Below the pieces are notes generated by a model, which saw only the letters and a program-made list of their open reading frames with translations, was not told the DNA's origin and did not search any database. From assembly GCF_017833415.1 (NCBI RefSeq), contig NZ_JAFICC010000016.1:51749-115748 (forward strand): 64,000 nt of DNA. Direction: 5' to 3'. The stretch comes from Flavobacterium sp. 1355 (GTDB lineage: Bacteria; Bacteroidota; Bacteroidia; Flavobacteriales; Flavobacteriaceae). The translations under genes and the position numbers were made by a program. Below, piece by piece: positions 1 to 8,831 of this stretch. How positions within the stretch are numbered: the stretch's first letter is position 1; each line of letters starts with the position of its first letter.

Positions 1-365
1 ATCGGAGAGTCTACGCCCATTCTATGGAATTCTGCTCCCATAATATTAACGTCGAAACCTAAATTCTGACCAACAATAAATTTGGTTTTGCTTAAAGCAA
101 TATTGAATTTCTCCAAAACTTCAGCAAGCGAAATTCCTTCGGCCTCAGCCAATTCAGTCGAAATTCCGTGAATACGTTCAGCATCATAGGGAATATTAAA
201 TCCGTCGGGTTTTACCAAATAATCCTGATGCTCAATAAGCTGCCCCATTTCGTCATGCAGCTGCCATGCGATCTGGATACAGCGAGGCCAGTTATCAGAA
301 TCGGTAATGGGAGCATCCCAGCGTTTTGGTAATCCGGTTGTTTCGGTATCGAATATTAAATACAT
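1..365 (-). CDS. dnaE: DNA polymerase III subunit alpha, N-terminal exonuclease part (partial)
   Basis: The gene begins at 365 and runs leftward off the window, so only about 121 codons are visible. The protein starts MYLIFDTETTGLPKRWDAP, the ExoI motif (DTET) of a DnaQ-type 3'-5' exonuclease, and later shows IHGIS and GQNLGFDVNIM, fitting the ExoII region. In flavobacteria this sequence is, to my knowledge, the front of the replicative polymerase alpha subunit, which carries a fused proofreading domain before the PHP and polymerase domains. The polymerase part lies outside the window, so a stand-alone exonuclease cannot be excluded from the visible part alone. Confidence 0.75.
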   Translation of the reverse strand, partial: MYLIFDTETTGLPKRWDAPITDSDNWPRCIQIAWQLHDEMGQLIEHQDYLVKPDGFNIPYDAERIHGISTELAEAEGISLAEVLEKFNIALSKTKFIVGQNLGFDVNIMGAEFHRMGVDSP

Positions 366-1025
366 AGATTTTTATAAAAAGACAATTTTAAAAATTCCAA
401 ATTCCAATTTTAAACATTGTAAATCCTTGATTACAGGAATTATAAAAAGGTCATAAAGTGAATTTGGAAGAGGTTCAAATTTACGCTTTTTTTGGAAGAA
501 AGAAAATCCATATAACCCAAAAAATCATTCTTATGAACTAATCAGTTTTTCTCTTAAAATTCATAAAATTTGATAAAAATATACTACTTGGATGTCGTAG
601 TATTAGGAACATGTATTGAATCTAAATAACAAACAAAAAACAATTCAAAAAGTACTGAAAAACAAATAAAGCCACAACTCAAAAAAGAAATCAAAAATAC
701 TAATTATTACTATTTTTACTCGATATGTTACATTTTTTCTAATTAATTATTACTATATGTGGCGATTATGAGATAAATTTGCAAACTATTAAAACAAAAA
801 ATAATTAAAAGAAATTAAAGCTAAAAAAGAAAATTAAAATCAATTTCTGAATCATTTTTCTGCCAAAATTGAATACATAAAAGCTTATTAGCAATACGTA
901 ATTTAGTTTGGGTATCGTATATAATGAAATATTGAAATTGACGCCCTTGTATCTTTTTTTACTTTTGTTTTGCTATTATCAGGAATTGCTGTGATTATAG
1001 AAATTACAATTAAAAAAAATAAAAA
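366..1025. other. Long AT-rich intergenic region between dnaE and leuC
   Basis: This 660-base stretch lies between the divergent dnaE and leuC starts. It holds no credible coding frame. Near 393-412 there is one copy of the AAATTCCAAATTCCAA-type motif seen in several other gaps of this window. A second possible -7 box, TAAATTTG, sits at 774-781. The best leuC promoter is annotated separately. I looked for a leucine-rich leader peptide and attenuator before leuC and did not see one. Confidence 0.6.
938..967 (+). promoter_or_regulatory. Flavobacterial-type promoter upstream of leuC
   Basis: TTG at 938-940 and TACTTTTG at 960-967 are separated by 19 bases. This matches the Bacteroidota sigma consensus TTG-N19-TAnnTTTG. 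It would start transcription around 973-975, leaving a leader of about 50 bases before leuC. The match is seen directly; use in the cell is inferred. Confidence 0.6.
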
Positions 1026-2420
1026 ATGAGTAAGACATTATTTGACAAAGTATGGGATTCACATGTAGTGCGTAAAATTGAAGATGGACCAGATGTGTTT
1101 TTTATTGACCGCCATTTCATTCACGAAGTTACAAGTCCTGTTGCTTTTTTAGGATTAAAAGCCAGAGGCGTTAAGGTTCTTTATCCGGAACGTACTTTTG
1201 CAACTGCAGATCACAATACACCAACTATAAACCAACATTTACCAGTTCAGGATCCTTTATCCGCCAATCAGCTTCAGGCTCTTGAAGATAATGCTAATGA
1301 ATACGGAATTTCGCACTGGGGATTAGGTCACATTAAAAACGGAATTGTACACGTAGTTGGTCCTGAAAACGGAATTACTTTGCCAGGTGCCACTATTGTT
1401 TGTGGTGATTCGCACACGTCTACTCACGGTGCTTTTGGAGCGATTGCTTTTGGTATCGGAACTTCTGAGGTGGAGATGGTACTTTCTACACAATGTATCA
1501 TGCAGCCAAAACCAAAGAAAATGCGTATTAACGTAAACGGTCAATTGAGCAAAGGTGTCGGTCCAAAAGACGTTGCTCTTTATATTATTGCCCAATTAAC
1601 TACTTCTGGAGGAACAGGTTATTTTGTTGAATATGCTGGTGATGTTTTCGAAAATATGACAATGGAAGGCCGTATGACGGTTTGTAACCTAAGTATCGAA
1701 ATGGGTGCCCGCGGCGGAATGATCGCTCCTGACCAGACTACTTTTGATTTCCTTGAAGGAAGACTTTACGCTCCAAAAGGAGAAGCATGGACAAAAGCTG
1801 TTGAATATTGGAAAACTTTAAAAACTGATCCGGACGCTGTTTTTGATGCTGAATTAAACATCAACGCCTCTGATATTGAACCAATGATTACTTATGGTAC
1901 TAACCCTGGAATGGGAATTGGTATCTCAAAACATATTCCAAACGCCAATCAGGTTGAAGGGGGAGAAGAAACGTATAAAAAATCGCTTGCTTATATGGGC
2001 TTCCAGGAAGACGACGTGATGATTGGAAAACCAATTGATTATGTTTTCCTGGGAAGTTGTACAAACGGCCGTATTGAAGATTTCAGGGCTTTCGCTGAAA
2101 TTGTAAAAGGAAGAAAAAAAGCTGATAATGTTACCGCTTGGTTAGTTCCGGGTTCTCACGTTGTTGAAGCTCAGATTAAAGAAGAAGGTATTCTGGATAT
2201 TTTGACAGAAGCAGGTTTCGTATTACGTCAGCCTGGATGTTCTGCTTGTTTAGCCATGAATGATGATAAAGTTCCAGCCGGAAAATATGCAGTAAGTACT
2301 TCAAACAGAAACTTTGAAGGTCGTCAGGGTCCTGGTTCAAGAACGCTTTTAGCAAGTCCGATTATGGCTGCCGCTGCCGCTGTTACAGGAAAATTGACAG
2401 ATCCGAGGGAATTATTTTAG
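1026..2420 (+). CDS. leuC: 3-isopropylmalate dehydratase large subunit
   Basis: LeuC is the large subunit of the cytoplasmic enzyme that converts 2-isopropylmalate to 3-isopropylmalate in leucine synthesis. It is an aconitase-family [4Fe-4S] protein. The 464-residue length is normal. Visible signatures are VCGDSHTSTHGAFGA near residue 130, the first cluster cysteine in FLGSCTNGRIEDF, and the cysteine pair in RQPGCSACLAMN. The small subunit leuD follows after a 157-base gap, so the two probably share a transcript. A good promoter lies about 60 bases upstream of the start. Confidence 0.97.
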   Translation: MSKTLFDKVWDSHVVRKIEDGPDVFFIDRHFIHEVTSPVAFLGLKARGVKVLYPERTFATADHNTPTINQHLPVQDPLSANQLQALEDNANEYGISHWGLGHIKNGIVHVVGPENGITLPGATIVCGDSHTSTHGAFGAIAFGIGTSEVEMVLSTQCIMQPKPKKMRINVNGQLSKGVGPKDVALYIIAQLTTSGGTGYFVEYAGDVFENMTMEGRMTVCNLSIEMGARGGMIAPDQTTFDFLEGRLYAPKGEAWTKAVEYWKTLKTDPDAVFDAELNINASDIEPMITYGTNPGMGIGISKHIPNANQVEGGEETYKKSLAYMGFQEDDVMIGKPIDYVFLGSCTNGRIEDFRAFAEIVKGRKKADNVTAWLVPGSHVVEAQIKEEGILDILTEAGFVLRQPGCSACLAMNDDKVPAGKYAVSTSNRNFEGRQGPGSRTLLASPIMAAAAAVTGKLTDPRELF

Positions 2421-2577
2421 ATTAAAGAGTTGAGATTTAGATTTCTTATTTTGAGTAATCTTCATCTAATTTCTTTAAATAAAAATTCTTTACATTATTT
2501 ATACAAAACATTTTAGCCTTTAGATTCATCCCAGCGAGAAAAATCTAAAAACTAAAATCCAAAAATCTAAAATTAAA

Positions 2578-3174
2578 ATGGCATACGATAAATTTAATAT
2601 ACTTACCAGCAGTGCAGTGCCGCTGCCAATTGAGAACGTAGATACAGATCAAATCATTCCGGCTCGTTTCCTGAAAGCTACAAAACGTGAAGGTTTTGGA
2701 GACAATCTTTTCAGAGACTGGAGATATAACGGAGATGATACTCCAAAAGCAGATTTCGTTTTAAACAACCCAACTTACAGCGGAAAAATTTTGGTTGGAG
2801 GAAAAAACTTTGGTTCAGGATCTTCGAGAGAACATGCTGCGTGGGCAGTTTATGATTACGGGTTTAGAGCTGTAGTTTCAAGTTTCTTTGCAGATATCTT
2901 TAAAGGAAACTGCTTGAATATTGGTGTTTTACCAGTTCAGGTTAGCCCAGAATTTGCGGATACAATCTTTAAAGCAATCGAAGCTGATCCTAAAACAGAA
3001 TTGGAAATCAACCTGCCAAACCAAACGATTACTTTATTGGCAACGGGTCAATCAGAATCTTTTGCAATCAACGGATACAAAAAGAACAACATGATCAATG
3101 GCTTTGATGACATTGATTATCTGCAAAATATTAAAGAAGATATTGTGGCTTTCGCCGATAAACTTCCTTATTAA
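2578..3174 (+). CDS. leuD: 3-isopropylmalate dehydratase small subunit
   Basis: LeuD is the swivelling small subunit that pairs with LeuC. The 198-residue length fits the family. The N-terminal part has NVDTDQIIPARFLK, and GGKNFGSGSSREHAAWA near residues 77-92 is the diagnostic substrate-recognition loop. A strong hairpin terminator follows at 3198-3231. The LeuA-like gene and leuB downstream may therefore be transcribed partly separately, although all four run in the same direction. Confidence 0.97.
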   Translation: MAYDKFNILTSSAVPLPIENVDTDQIIPARFLKATKREGFGDNLFRDWRYNGDDTPKADFVLNNPTYSGKILVGGKNFGSGSSREHAAWAVYDYGFRAVVSSFFADIFKGNCLNIGVLPVQVSPEFADTIFKAIEADPKTELEINLPNQTITLLATGQSESFAINGYKKNNMINGFDDIDYLQNIKEDIVAFADKLPY

Positions 3175-3197
3175 AAAATCAGGTTCAGTCCTATGAG

Positions 3198-3231
3198 ACC
3201 CGGCAGGTTTTTGAAACTTGTCGGGTTTTTC
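3198..3231 (+). terminator. Rho-independent terminator after leuD
   Basis: A 13-base-pair stem with two G-U pairs (arms 3198-3210 and 3214-3226) and a three-base loop is followed by a run of Ts. It sits 24 bases after the leuD stop codon. Confidence 0.75.
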
Positions 3232-3253
3232 TAAATTAAATTAGAAAACATAG

Positions 3254-3390
3254 AACGCGGATAAAACAGATTTGCTATCGCAAAAACGCTGAAAAAAACA
3301 GATTTTATTTTTAACTTAAGTAAAAATCAGTGGTAATCTGCGTCTTCGCAAAGCGAATCCGTAAAATCAGTGTTCAAATTAAAATATTAG
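3254..3390. repeat. Dispersed intergenic repeat of the CGCGGAT/CAGATTT type
   Basis: The gap between leuD and the LeuA-like gene contains AACGCGGATAAAACAGATTT, a second CAGATTTTATTTTT, and then AATCAGTGGTAATCTGCGT and AAAATCAGTG, which read as partial reverse complements of the first half. A related CGCGGAT-rich stretch occurs at 37132-37180. It has no coding potential and looks like an imperfect palindromic intergenic element of a multi-copy family. Confidence 0.5.
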
Positions 3391-3431
3391 GATATCACTT
3401 AATCCAAACAGTTAGAAATTAGAATATCAAT

Positions 3432-4952
3432 ATGGAAAAAAGAAAAATTGAAATAATGGATACGACGCTTCGTGATGGTGAACAAACCTCCGGAGTATCT
3501 TTTTCTGCTGCAGAAAAACTGACCATTGCACAATTGTTGTTGGAAGAACTAAATATTGATAGAATCGAAATTGCATCTGCCCGCGTAAGTGAGGGCGAAT
3601 TTCAGGCCGTGAAAGGCATTACATCCTGGGCAACCGAGAGAGGCTATATTAATCGTATTGAGGTGCTTTCGTTTGTAGACGGAGGTGTTTCTATAGACTG
3701 GATGAAAAAAGCCGGAGCAAAAGTGCAGAATTTGTTGACCAAAGGTTCAATGAATCACTTAACGCATCAATTAAAAAAAACTCCGGAACAGCACTTTTCT
3801 GAAATTGCCCAAATCATTGCTTTAGCAAAAGAAAACGATATTGAAACCAATGTTTATCTGGAAGACTGGAGCAACGGAATGCGAAATTCTCCGGATTATG
3901 TTTTTCAATTTCTGGATTTTTTAGCAACTCAGCCTGTTAAAAGAATTTTACTTCCGGATACTTTAGGCGTTTTGATTCCGTCTTTGGCTTTTGAATTTAT
4001 TTCAAAAATCAGAATAAAATATCCGAATATTCATTTTGATTTTCACGCTCATAATGATTACGATTTGAGTGTCGCCAATGTAATGGAAGCCGTAAAAGCA
4101 GGCATAAACGGACTTCACGTAACGGTAAACGGAATGGGAGAACGTGCAGGAAATGCACCACTGGAAAGTACTGTTGCCGTAATAAACGATTATCTGCCAG
4201 AAGTTAGCATTAACATCAAAGAGACTTCTTTATATACGGTAAGTAAATTAGTTGAAACTTTTACAGGATATAGAATTCCTGCCAACAAACCAATCGTTGG
4301 GGATAATGTTTTTACTCAAACTGCCGGAATTCATGCTGATGGTGATAATAAAAACAATTTATACTTTAATGATTTGCTCCCGGAACGTTTTGGAAGAAAA
4401 AGAAAATATGCGCTCGGAAAAACTTCAGGCAAAGCCAATATCGAGAAAAATCTTCAGGAATTAGGTTTAAAATTAAATCAGGAAGATTTGAAATTGGTTA
4501 CCCAAAGAATTATCGAACTAGGCGATAAAAAAGAAACTGTCACCAAAGAAGATTTGCCATACATTATTTCTGATGTTTTGGACAGCCATACCTATCAGGA
4601 TAAAATTACAATTGAATCTTACGTATTAATGCATTCAAAAGGAATGCGTCCGTCGACAACTTTGCTTCTTAAAATTGATGATGAAATTATCGAAGAAAGT
4701 GCGCAGGGCGATGGTCAGTTTGATGCTTTTATGAATGCTTTATCTAAAATTTACAAAAGCAAAAAACTAACGTTGCCAAAATTGATTGATTACGCCGTAA
4801 GAATTCCACCAGGAAGTAGTTCTGACGCCTTATGCGAAACGATTATAACCTGGGTAAATAACGGAAAAGAATTTAAAACAAGAGGATTAGATTCCGATCA
4901 AACCGTTGCTGCCATTATTGCAACGCAAAAAATGTTGAATGTAATAGCCTAA
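3432..4952 (+). CDS. 2-isopropylmalate synthase / citramalate synthase-like protein
   Basis: This 506-residue enzyme belongs to the HMGL-like (DRE-TIM) acyl-CoA condensing family. It begins with MDTTLRDGEQTSGVSF, the metal- and substrate-binding signature. The barrel motif HFDFHAHNDYDLSVANV and the conserved VNGMGERAGNAPLE follow. The C-terminal part from about residue 390 resembles the LeuA dimer/regulatory domain that binds the feedback inhibitor. Its place between leuD and leuB ties it to branched-chain amino acid synthesis. Whether it uses 2-ketoisovalerate (LeuA) or pyruvate (CimA) cannot be decided by eye, so no symbol is given. Confidence 0.85.
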   Translation: MEKRKIEIMDTTLRDGEQTSGVSFSAAEKLTIAQLLLEELNIDRIEIASARVSEGEFQAVKGITSWATERGYINRIEVLSFVDGGVSIDWMKKAGAKVQNLLTKGSMNHLTHQLKKTPEQHFSEIAQIIALAKENDIETNVYLEDWSNGMRNSPDYVFQFLDFLATQPVKRILLPDTLGVLIPSLAFEFISKIRIKYPNIHFDFHAHNDYDLSVANVMEAVKAGINGLHVTVNGMGERAGNAPLESTVAVINDYLPEVSINIKETSLYTVSKLVETFTGYRIPANKPIVGDNVFTQTAGIHADGDNKNNLYFNDLLPERFGRKRKYALGKTSGKANIEKNLQELGLKLNQEDLKLVTQRIIELGDKKETVTKEDLPYIISDVLDSHTYQDKITIESYVLMHSKGMRPSTTLLLKIDDEIIEESAQGDGQFDAFMNALSKIYKSKKLTLPKLIDYAVRIPPGSSSDALCETIITWVNNGKEFKTRGLDSDQTVAAIIATQKMLNVIA

Positions 4953-5182
4953 GGTTCTAAGTTGCTAAGATGCTAAGGTTCTGAGATTTTTTCTTTGAGC
5001 TTATAATCTTAAAAACTCAGAATCTTAAAAAAACATGAAGTTACTAAGCCCACTAAGAAAGAACTTAGAATCTTAGAAACTCAGAAACTTAGAACCTTTA
5101 AAAAAATTATAAATAAAAGTTCTGCTTACTAAGAAAAAAACTTAGAACCTTAGTAACTCAGAACCTTAGAACCTTAAAAGAA
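4953..5182. repeat. Low-complexity repeats between the LeuA-like gene and leuB
   Basis: The gap is built from many short variants of CTTAGAACCTTAG and CTAAGGTTCTAAG in both orientations, for example at 4951-4985 and 5065-5178. It has no coding potential. Because the units are near-palindromic, the RNA could fold into several alternative hairpins between two co-directional genes. Confidence 0.55.
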
Positions 5183-6244
5183 ATGAAATTTAACATAGCC
5201 CTTTTAGCCGGTGACGGAATCGGACCAGAAGTAATTAATGAAGCCGTAAAAGTATCTGATGCTATTGCAAAGAAATTCAATCACGAAATAACATGGACAC
5301 CAGCTTTAACCGGAGCATGCGCTATTGATGCAGTAGGAGTTCCTTATCCTGATGAAACCCACGAAGTTTGTATGAAAGCCGATGCTGTTTTATTTGGAGC
5401 AATTGGTCACCCAAAATATGATAACGATCCAAGTGCACCAGTTCGTCCGGAGCAGGGATTATTATTGATGCGCAAAAAATTAGGCTTGTTTGCTAACGTA
5501 CGTCCAACTTTTACTTTTCCTTCCTTAATTGATAATTCTCCTTTAAAAAGAGAAAGAATAGAAGGAACTGATTTGGTTTTCTTAAGAGAATTAACCGGCG
5601 GAATTTATTTTGGAGAAAAAGGAAGAAAAGATAACGGTGATACTGCTTTTGACAACTGTGTTTACACAAGAGCCGAAGTGCAGCGTTTAGCTAAAAAAGG
5701 TTTTGAATTAGCCATGACAAGAAGCAAAAAACTTTGTTGTGTCGATAAAGCAAACGTTTTAGAAACTTCACGTTTGTGGAGAGAAACCGTTCAGGCAATG
5801 GAAAAGGATTATCCGGAAGTTACGGTTTCTTATGAATTTGTTGATGCTGTTGCGATGCGTTTGGTACAATGGCCAAACTCTTACGATGTGTTGATTACAG
5901 AGAATTTATTTGGAGATATCTTAACAGATGAAGCTTCTGTAATTTCAGGTTCTATGGGATTAATGCCTTCTGCTTCTGTTGGAGAACATACCTCATTGTA
6001 CGAACCAATACACGGTTCTTATCCTCAGGCAACCGGATTAAATATTGCAAATCCTTTGGCAACAATTTTATCTGCTGCGATGATGTTTGAAGATGCTTTT
6101 GGATTAAAAGATGAAGCCGAAGCTATTCGTGCTGTTGTTAATAAATCACTGGAACAAGGAATTGTTACAGAAGATTTAGCTGCAAAAGGAACTAAAGCTT
6201 ATAAAACAAGCGAAGTTGGAGACTGGCTTGTAGCAAACTTATAA
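5183..6244 (+). CDS. leuB: 3-isopropylmalate dehydrogenase
   Basis: LeuB oxidises and decarboxylates 3-isopropylmalate with NAD to give 2-ketoisocaproate, the last cluster-encoded step of leucine synthesis. The 353-residue protein opens with LLAGDGIGPEV, has GLFANVRP and RELTGGIYFG in the substrate region, and carries NLFGDILTDEAS and EPIHGSYPQATG, the metal and NAD-binding signatures. It ends the leu cluster, followed by an inverted repeat and a strong terminator shared with the convergent RNA-binding protein gene. Confidence 0.96.
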   Translation: MKFNIALLAGDGIGPEVINEAVKVSDAIAKKFNHEITWTPALTGACAIDAVGVPYPDETHEVCMKADAVLFGAIGHPKYDNDPSAPVRPEQGLLLMRKKLGLFANVRPTFTFPSLIDNSPLKRERIEGTDLVFLRELTGGIYFGEKGRKDNGDTAFDNCVYTRAEVQRLAKKGFELAMTRSKKLCCVDKANVLETSRLWRETVQAMEKDYPEVTVSYEFVDAVAMRLVQWPNSYDVLITENLFGDILTDEASVISGSMGLMPSASVGEHTSLYEPIHGSYPQATGLNIANPLATILSAAMMFEDAFGLKDEAEAIRAVVNKSLEQGIVTEDLAAKGTKAYKTSEVGDWLVANL

Positions 6245-6249
6245 TATTA

Positions 6250-6315
6250 GTTTCAGGTTTTATTTTGTTTCAAGTTTCAAGTTATTGGAACGTGAAACAA
6301 AATAAAACCTGAAAC
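6250..6315. repeat. Perfect 23-bp inverted repeat after leuB
   Basis: Arms 6250-6272 and 6293-6315 are exact reverse complements around a 20-base centre. They are built from TTTCAGGTTT and its complement AAACCTGAAA, with a further AAACCTGAAAC trailing the right arm. There is no T-tract, so it is not a classical terminator, and it lies just before one. It resembles the other short-word palindromic fillers in this window. Confidence 0.7.
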
Positions 6316-6340
6316 CTGAAACAAAATTTACCACATAAAA

Positions 6341-6368
6341 AAAGGGATCAACTTTCGTTGATCCCTTT
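6341..6368. terminator. Bidirectional terminator between leuB and the RNA-binding protein gene
   Basis: A perfect 12-bp stem (6341-6352 and 6357-6368) with the loop TTTC is flanked by As on the left and Ts on the right. It can stop transcription from both convergent genes. Confidence 0.85.
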
Positions 6369-6388
6369 TATATATTTAGAAAAAAATA

Positions 6389-6745
6389 TTAATATCCTCC
6401 TCTACCACCACGGTCATTTCCACCACGGTTGTTTCCTCCACCATAACCTCCGCGTGAATCTCCACCACGGCTGTTATTATTGAAGCTTCTTCTTTCACCC
6501 TCAGGTTTCGGTTCAGATTTATTAACCACAATTGCACGACCTTGAACAGTAGCTCCGTTCAGTTCATCAATTGCTTTTTGAGCTTCAGCATCGTTTGGCA
6601 TCTCAACAAAACCAAAACCTTTGCTTCTTCCAGTAAATTTATCAGTGATAATTTTAACTGAATCTACTGCTCCGTAAGCCTCGAAAGACTCTCTTAAATC
6701 TGCTTCCTCAATACTGAATGGAAGGCTTCCAACAAAAATGTTCAT
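6389..6745 (-). CDS. RRM-type RNA-binding protein with Gly/Arg-rich tail
   Basis: The 118-residue cytoplasmic protein has one RNA recognition motif. NIFVGSLPF at the N-terminus is RNP2, and SKGFGFVEM near residues 41-49 is RNP1, both with the aromatic residues that stack on RNA. From about residue 88 the tail is an RGG/GGY-rich low-complexity segment, likely disordered. Such small RRM proteins are common in Bacteroidota and cyanobacteria and are thought to act in post-transcriptional or cold-related regulation. The RNA target is unknown. It is monocistronic and ends at a shared terminator. Confidence 0.9.
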   Translation of the reverse strand: MNIFVGSLPFSIEEADLRESFEAYGAVDSVKIITDKFTGRSKGFGFVEMPNDAEAQKAIDELNGATVQGRAIVVNKSEPKPEGERRSFNNNSRGGDSRGGYGGGNNRGGNDRGGRGGY

Positions 6746-6882
6746 ATGTACTTATTTATAATAATGTAGCAAATGTAGTCTTATTTTTCTCTAATCTACT
6801 ACATATTAGCTTATTTATGTTTTTATTTTGATTTTAAAAACCAAATATCATCAAAACGTGTTAAAAGTAACAACATTTAATG

Positions 6883-7359
6883 TCAGGGAATAGAAGTCAG
6901 CGGTACTTTATAAAAGACACCCTCGGTAAAGGTTATTTTTGGTTTTTCTGCATCATCTTCATTTAAGTTTATTGCAGTAAATTTGAATGTTCCTGAAATT
7001 GTTTTATTGTCAGCATTATACTCTGTAATTGTAATCTGACCATTTCCCTGATCTGTACCTGTAGAGAATTCACTTTTCTTTTCAGGCAAATCATTAATAT
7101 AATATCCTTTAGAAATATCATCGATTCCCAGAACGTAACTACCAACAGCAGGAGAAGCCGTGGTTAAAGTTATTTTTTCATAACCTAAATAGCCTTCAAC
7201 GGTTACAGTACCATCTCCGGCAACGTAAGCTTTGTAATTCTGAGCTCTCCAGAAAACATTATCTTTTAAGGTTTGAAATGCCGGATTATTAAACTTTATA
7301 TCTTCTGTACAAGATATTACAAACAAAATAACTGGCAATAGAAACATCCATTTTTTCAT
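6883..7359 (-). CDS. DUF6252-like lipoprotein
   Basis: The 158-residue protein has a signal peptide ending in the lipobox VISC, so it is predicted to be an exported lipoprotein. The mature part contains FNNPAFQTLKDNVFWRA, ITITEYNADNKTISGTFKF and GVFYKVPL. I recall this pattern from flavobacterial DUF6252 proteins, a family without known function that looks beta-rich. It is encoded alone, divergent from rpsP. Family assignment is from memory. Confidence 0.75.
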   Translation of the reverse strand: MKKWMFLLPVILFVISCTEDIKFNNPAFQTLKDNVFWRAQNYKAYVAGDGTVTVEGYLGYEKITLTTASPAVGSYVLGIDDISKGYYINDLPEKKSEFSTGTDQGNGQITITEYNADNKTISGTFKFTAINLNEDDAEKPKITFTEGVFYKVPLTSIP

Positions 7360-7508
7360 AAATATGGTATTTAAAACAAAATTTACGCAAAAGTATCATA
7401 TTAATAGAAGGAAAACCTAAATGTACATTAGAAAAACATACATTTTTACATTAAATCTTAACTTTGCTTTTTAATATAAATTTGAACGTAGTATTCAGAA
7501 AAAAATTA

Positions 7509-7516
7509 TATCTTTG
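7509..7516 (+). promoter_or_regulatory. -7 promoter element upstream of rpsP
   Basis: TATCTTTG matches the Bacteroidota -7 consensus TAnnTTTG. It lies 49 bases before the rpsP start codon. A TTG at 7482-7484 lies a little further upstream than the ideal spacing. Confidence 0.55.
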
Positions 7517-7565
7517 CGCCCTTAATTAACAGAGGTCGAGTACCTCAAAATTTAATCATACGATT

Positions 7566-8138
7566 ATGTCAGTAAAAATTAGATTACAAAGACACGGTAA
7601 AAAAGGAAAACCTTTTTACTGGGTTGTAGCTGCAGATGCACGCTCAAAAAGAGATGGTAAATACTTAGAGAAAATCGGTACTTACAATCCAAACACAAAC
7701 CCGGCAACTGTTGAGTTAAACCTTGACAACGCAGTTAAATGGTTACACAATGGTGCACAACCAACTGATACTGCCAGAGCAATTCTTTCTTACAAAGGTG
7801 CTTTGTTGAAACACCACCTTGATGGAGGTATCCGTAAAGGAGCCTTGACTCAAGAACAAGCTGATGCAAAATTAGCTGCTTGGTTAGAAGCTAAAGCTGG
7901 AAAAGTTGATGCTAAAAAAGAAGGTTTAACAAAAGCGCAAGCTGATGCTAAAGCTAAAGCTTTTAAAGCAGAACAAGAAGTTAACGCTAAACGTTTAGCT
8001 GCTGCAGCTCAGGCTGAAGCTGATGCTATCGCTGCTGCAACTCCTGCAGTTGAAGAAGAAGTTGCTGAAGTTGAAGCGGAAGCTGCTACTGAAGAAGCTC
8101 CTGCAGCTGAAGAGAATAACGAAACAACTGAAGCATAA
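7566..8138 (+). CDS. rpsP: 30S ribosomal protein S16
   Basis: The N-terminal 80 or so residues (SVKIRLQRHGKKGKPFYWVV, later KIGTYNPNTNP and GAQPTDTARAIL) are a standard S16 that helps assemble the 30S subunit. The total of 190 residues is twice the usual length because of a C-terminal extension rich in Ala, Lys and Glu that ends very acidic. Bacteroidota S16 proteins commonly have such tails, so this is lineage-typical rather than a fusion. rimM starts 16 bases after its stop codon, the usual partner arrangement. Confidence 0.97.
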   Translation: MSVKIRLQRHGKKGKPFYWVVAADARSKRDGKYLEKIGTYNPNTNPATVELNLDNAVKWLHNGAQPTDTARAILSYKGALLKHHLDGGIRKGALTQEQADAKLAAWLEAKAGKVDAKKEGLTKAQADAKAKAFKAEQEVNAKRLAAAAQAEADAIAAATPAVEEEVAEVEAEAATEEAPAAEENNETTEA

Positions 8139-8153
8139 TTTTATTTAGCGGTA

Positions 8154-8678
8154 ATGCGTAAAGAAGAATGTTTTTATTTAGGTAAAATCGCTAAAAAATT
8201 TAGTTTCAAAGGTGAAGTTCTGGCTTATTTAGACACGGACGAACCTGAGTTATACGAAAATCTGGAATCAGTGTTTGTTGAATGCAACAAACACCTGGTT
8301 CCTTTTTTTATTGAAAAAAGTTCTCTGCATAAAAACGATTTTCTTAGAATTCGTTTTGAAGACATGAATACTGAAGAAGAAGCAGATGCAATTATTGGCA
8401 ATGCTATTTATCTTCCTTTAACGATGTTGCCAAAACTTTCCGGCAACAAGTTTTATTTCCACGAAGTTATTGGTTTTGAAATCGAAGACCAGCGCTTAGG
8501 CGTTTTCGGAAAAATTGCAGCTGTTAACGACACTACTGCTCAACCTCTTTTTGAAGTTTTGAATGGCGAAGTTGAAATGTTAATTCCGATGATCGATCAT
8601 TTCCTTGTGAAAATTGACCGTGAGAATAAAAAAGTAATCATGAACTTGCCAGAAGGGCTTGTTGAGATGTACCTTTAA
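8154..8678 (+). CDS. rimM: Ribosome maturation factor RimM
   Basis: RimM binds S19 and assists maturation of the 30S head domain. The 174-residue protein starts ECFYLGKIAKKFSFKGEV, the conserved RimM N-terminal barrel, and ends in the PRC-barrel part with KFYFHEVIGFEIED and LIPMIDHFLVKID. It follows rpsP by 15 bases, an operon arrangement conserved across bacteria. Confidence 0.96.
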   Translation: MRKEECFYLGKIAKKFSFKGEVLAYLDTDEPELYENLESVFVECNKHLVPFFIEKSSLHKNDFLRIRFEDMNTEEEADAIIGNAIYLPLTMLPKLSGNKFYFHEVIGFEIEDQRLGVFGKIAAVNDTTAQPLFEVLNGEVEMLIPMIDHFLVKIDRENKKVIMNLPEGLVEMYL

Positions 8679-8831
8679 TTAAAATTCCAAAAATTTTTAA
8701 ATTTCAAATTCCAATACGAGGAGTTATTTTCTTAAAATATTTTTAAAAGAAAAAACTTTCAAAACAAATATAATTTCTATTTTTAAACTCTATTTATTGA
8801 ATTTAGAATTTTAAAATATTGGATTTACACT

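Noticed and set aside
366..1025. Leucine leader peptide and attenuator before leuC
   Set aside because: No short frame with consecutive Leu codons and no paired hairpin/terminator structure was found.
1323..1595. Minus-strand frame inside leuC
   Set aside because: Shadow of a strongly conserved gene with no motif of its own.
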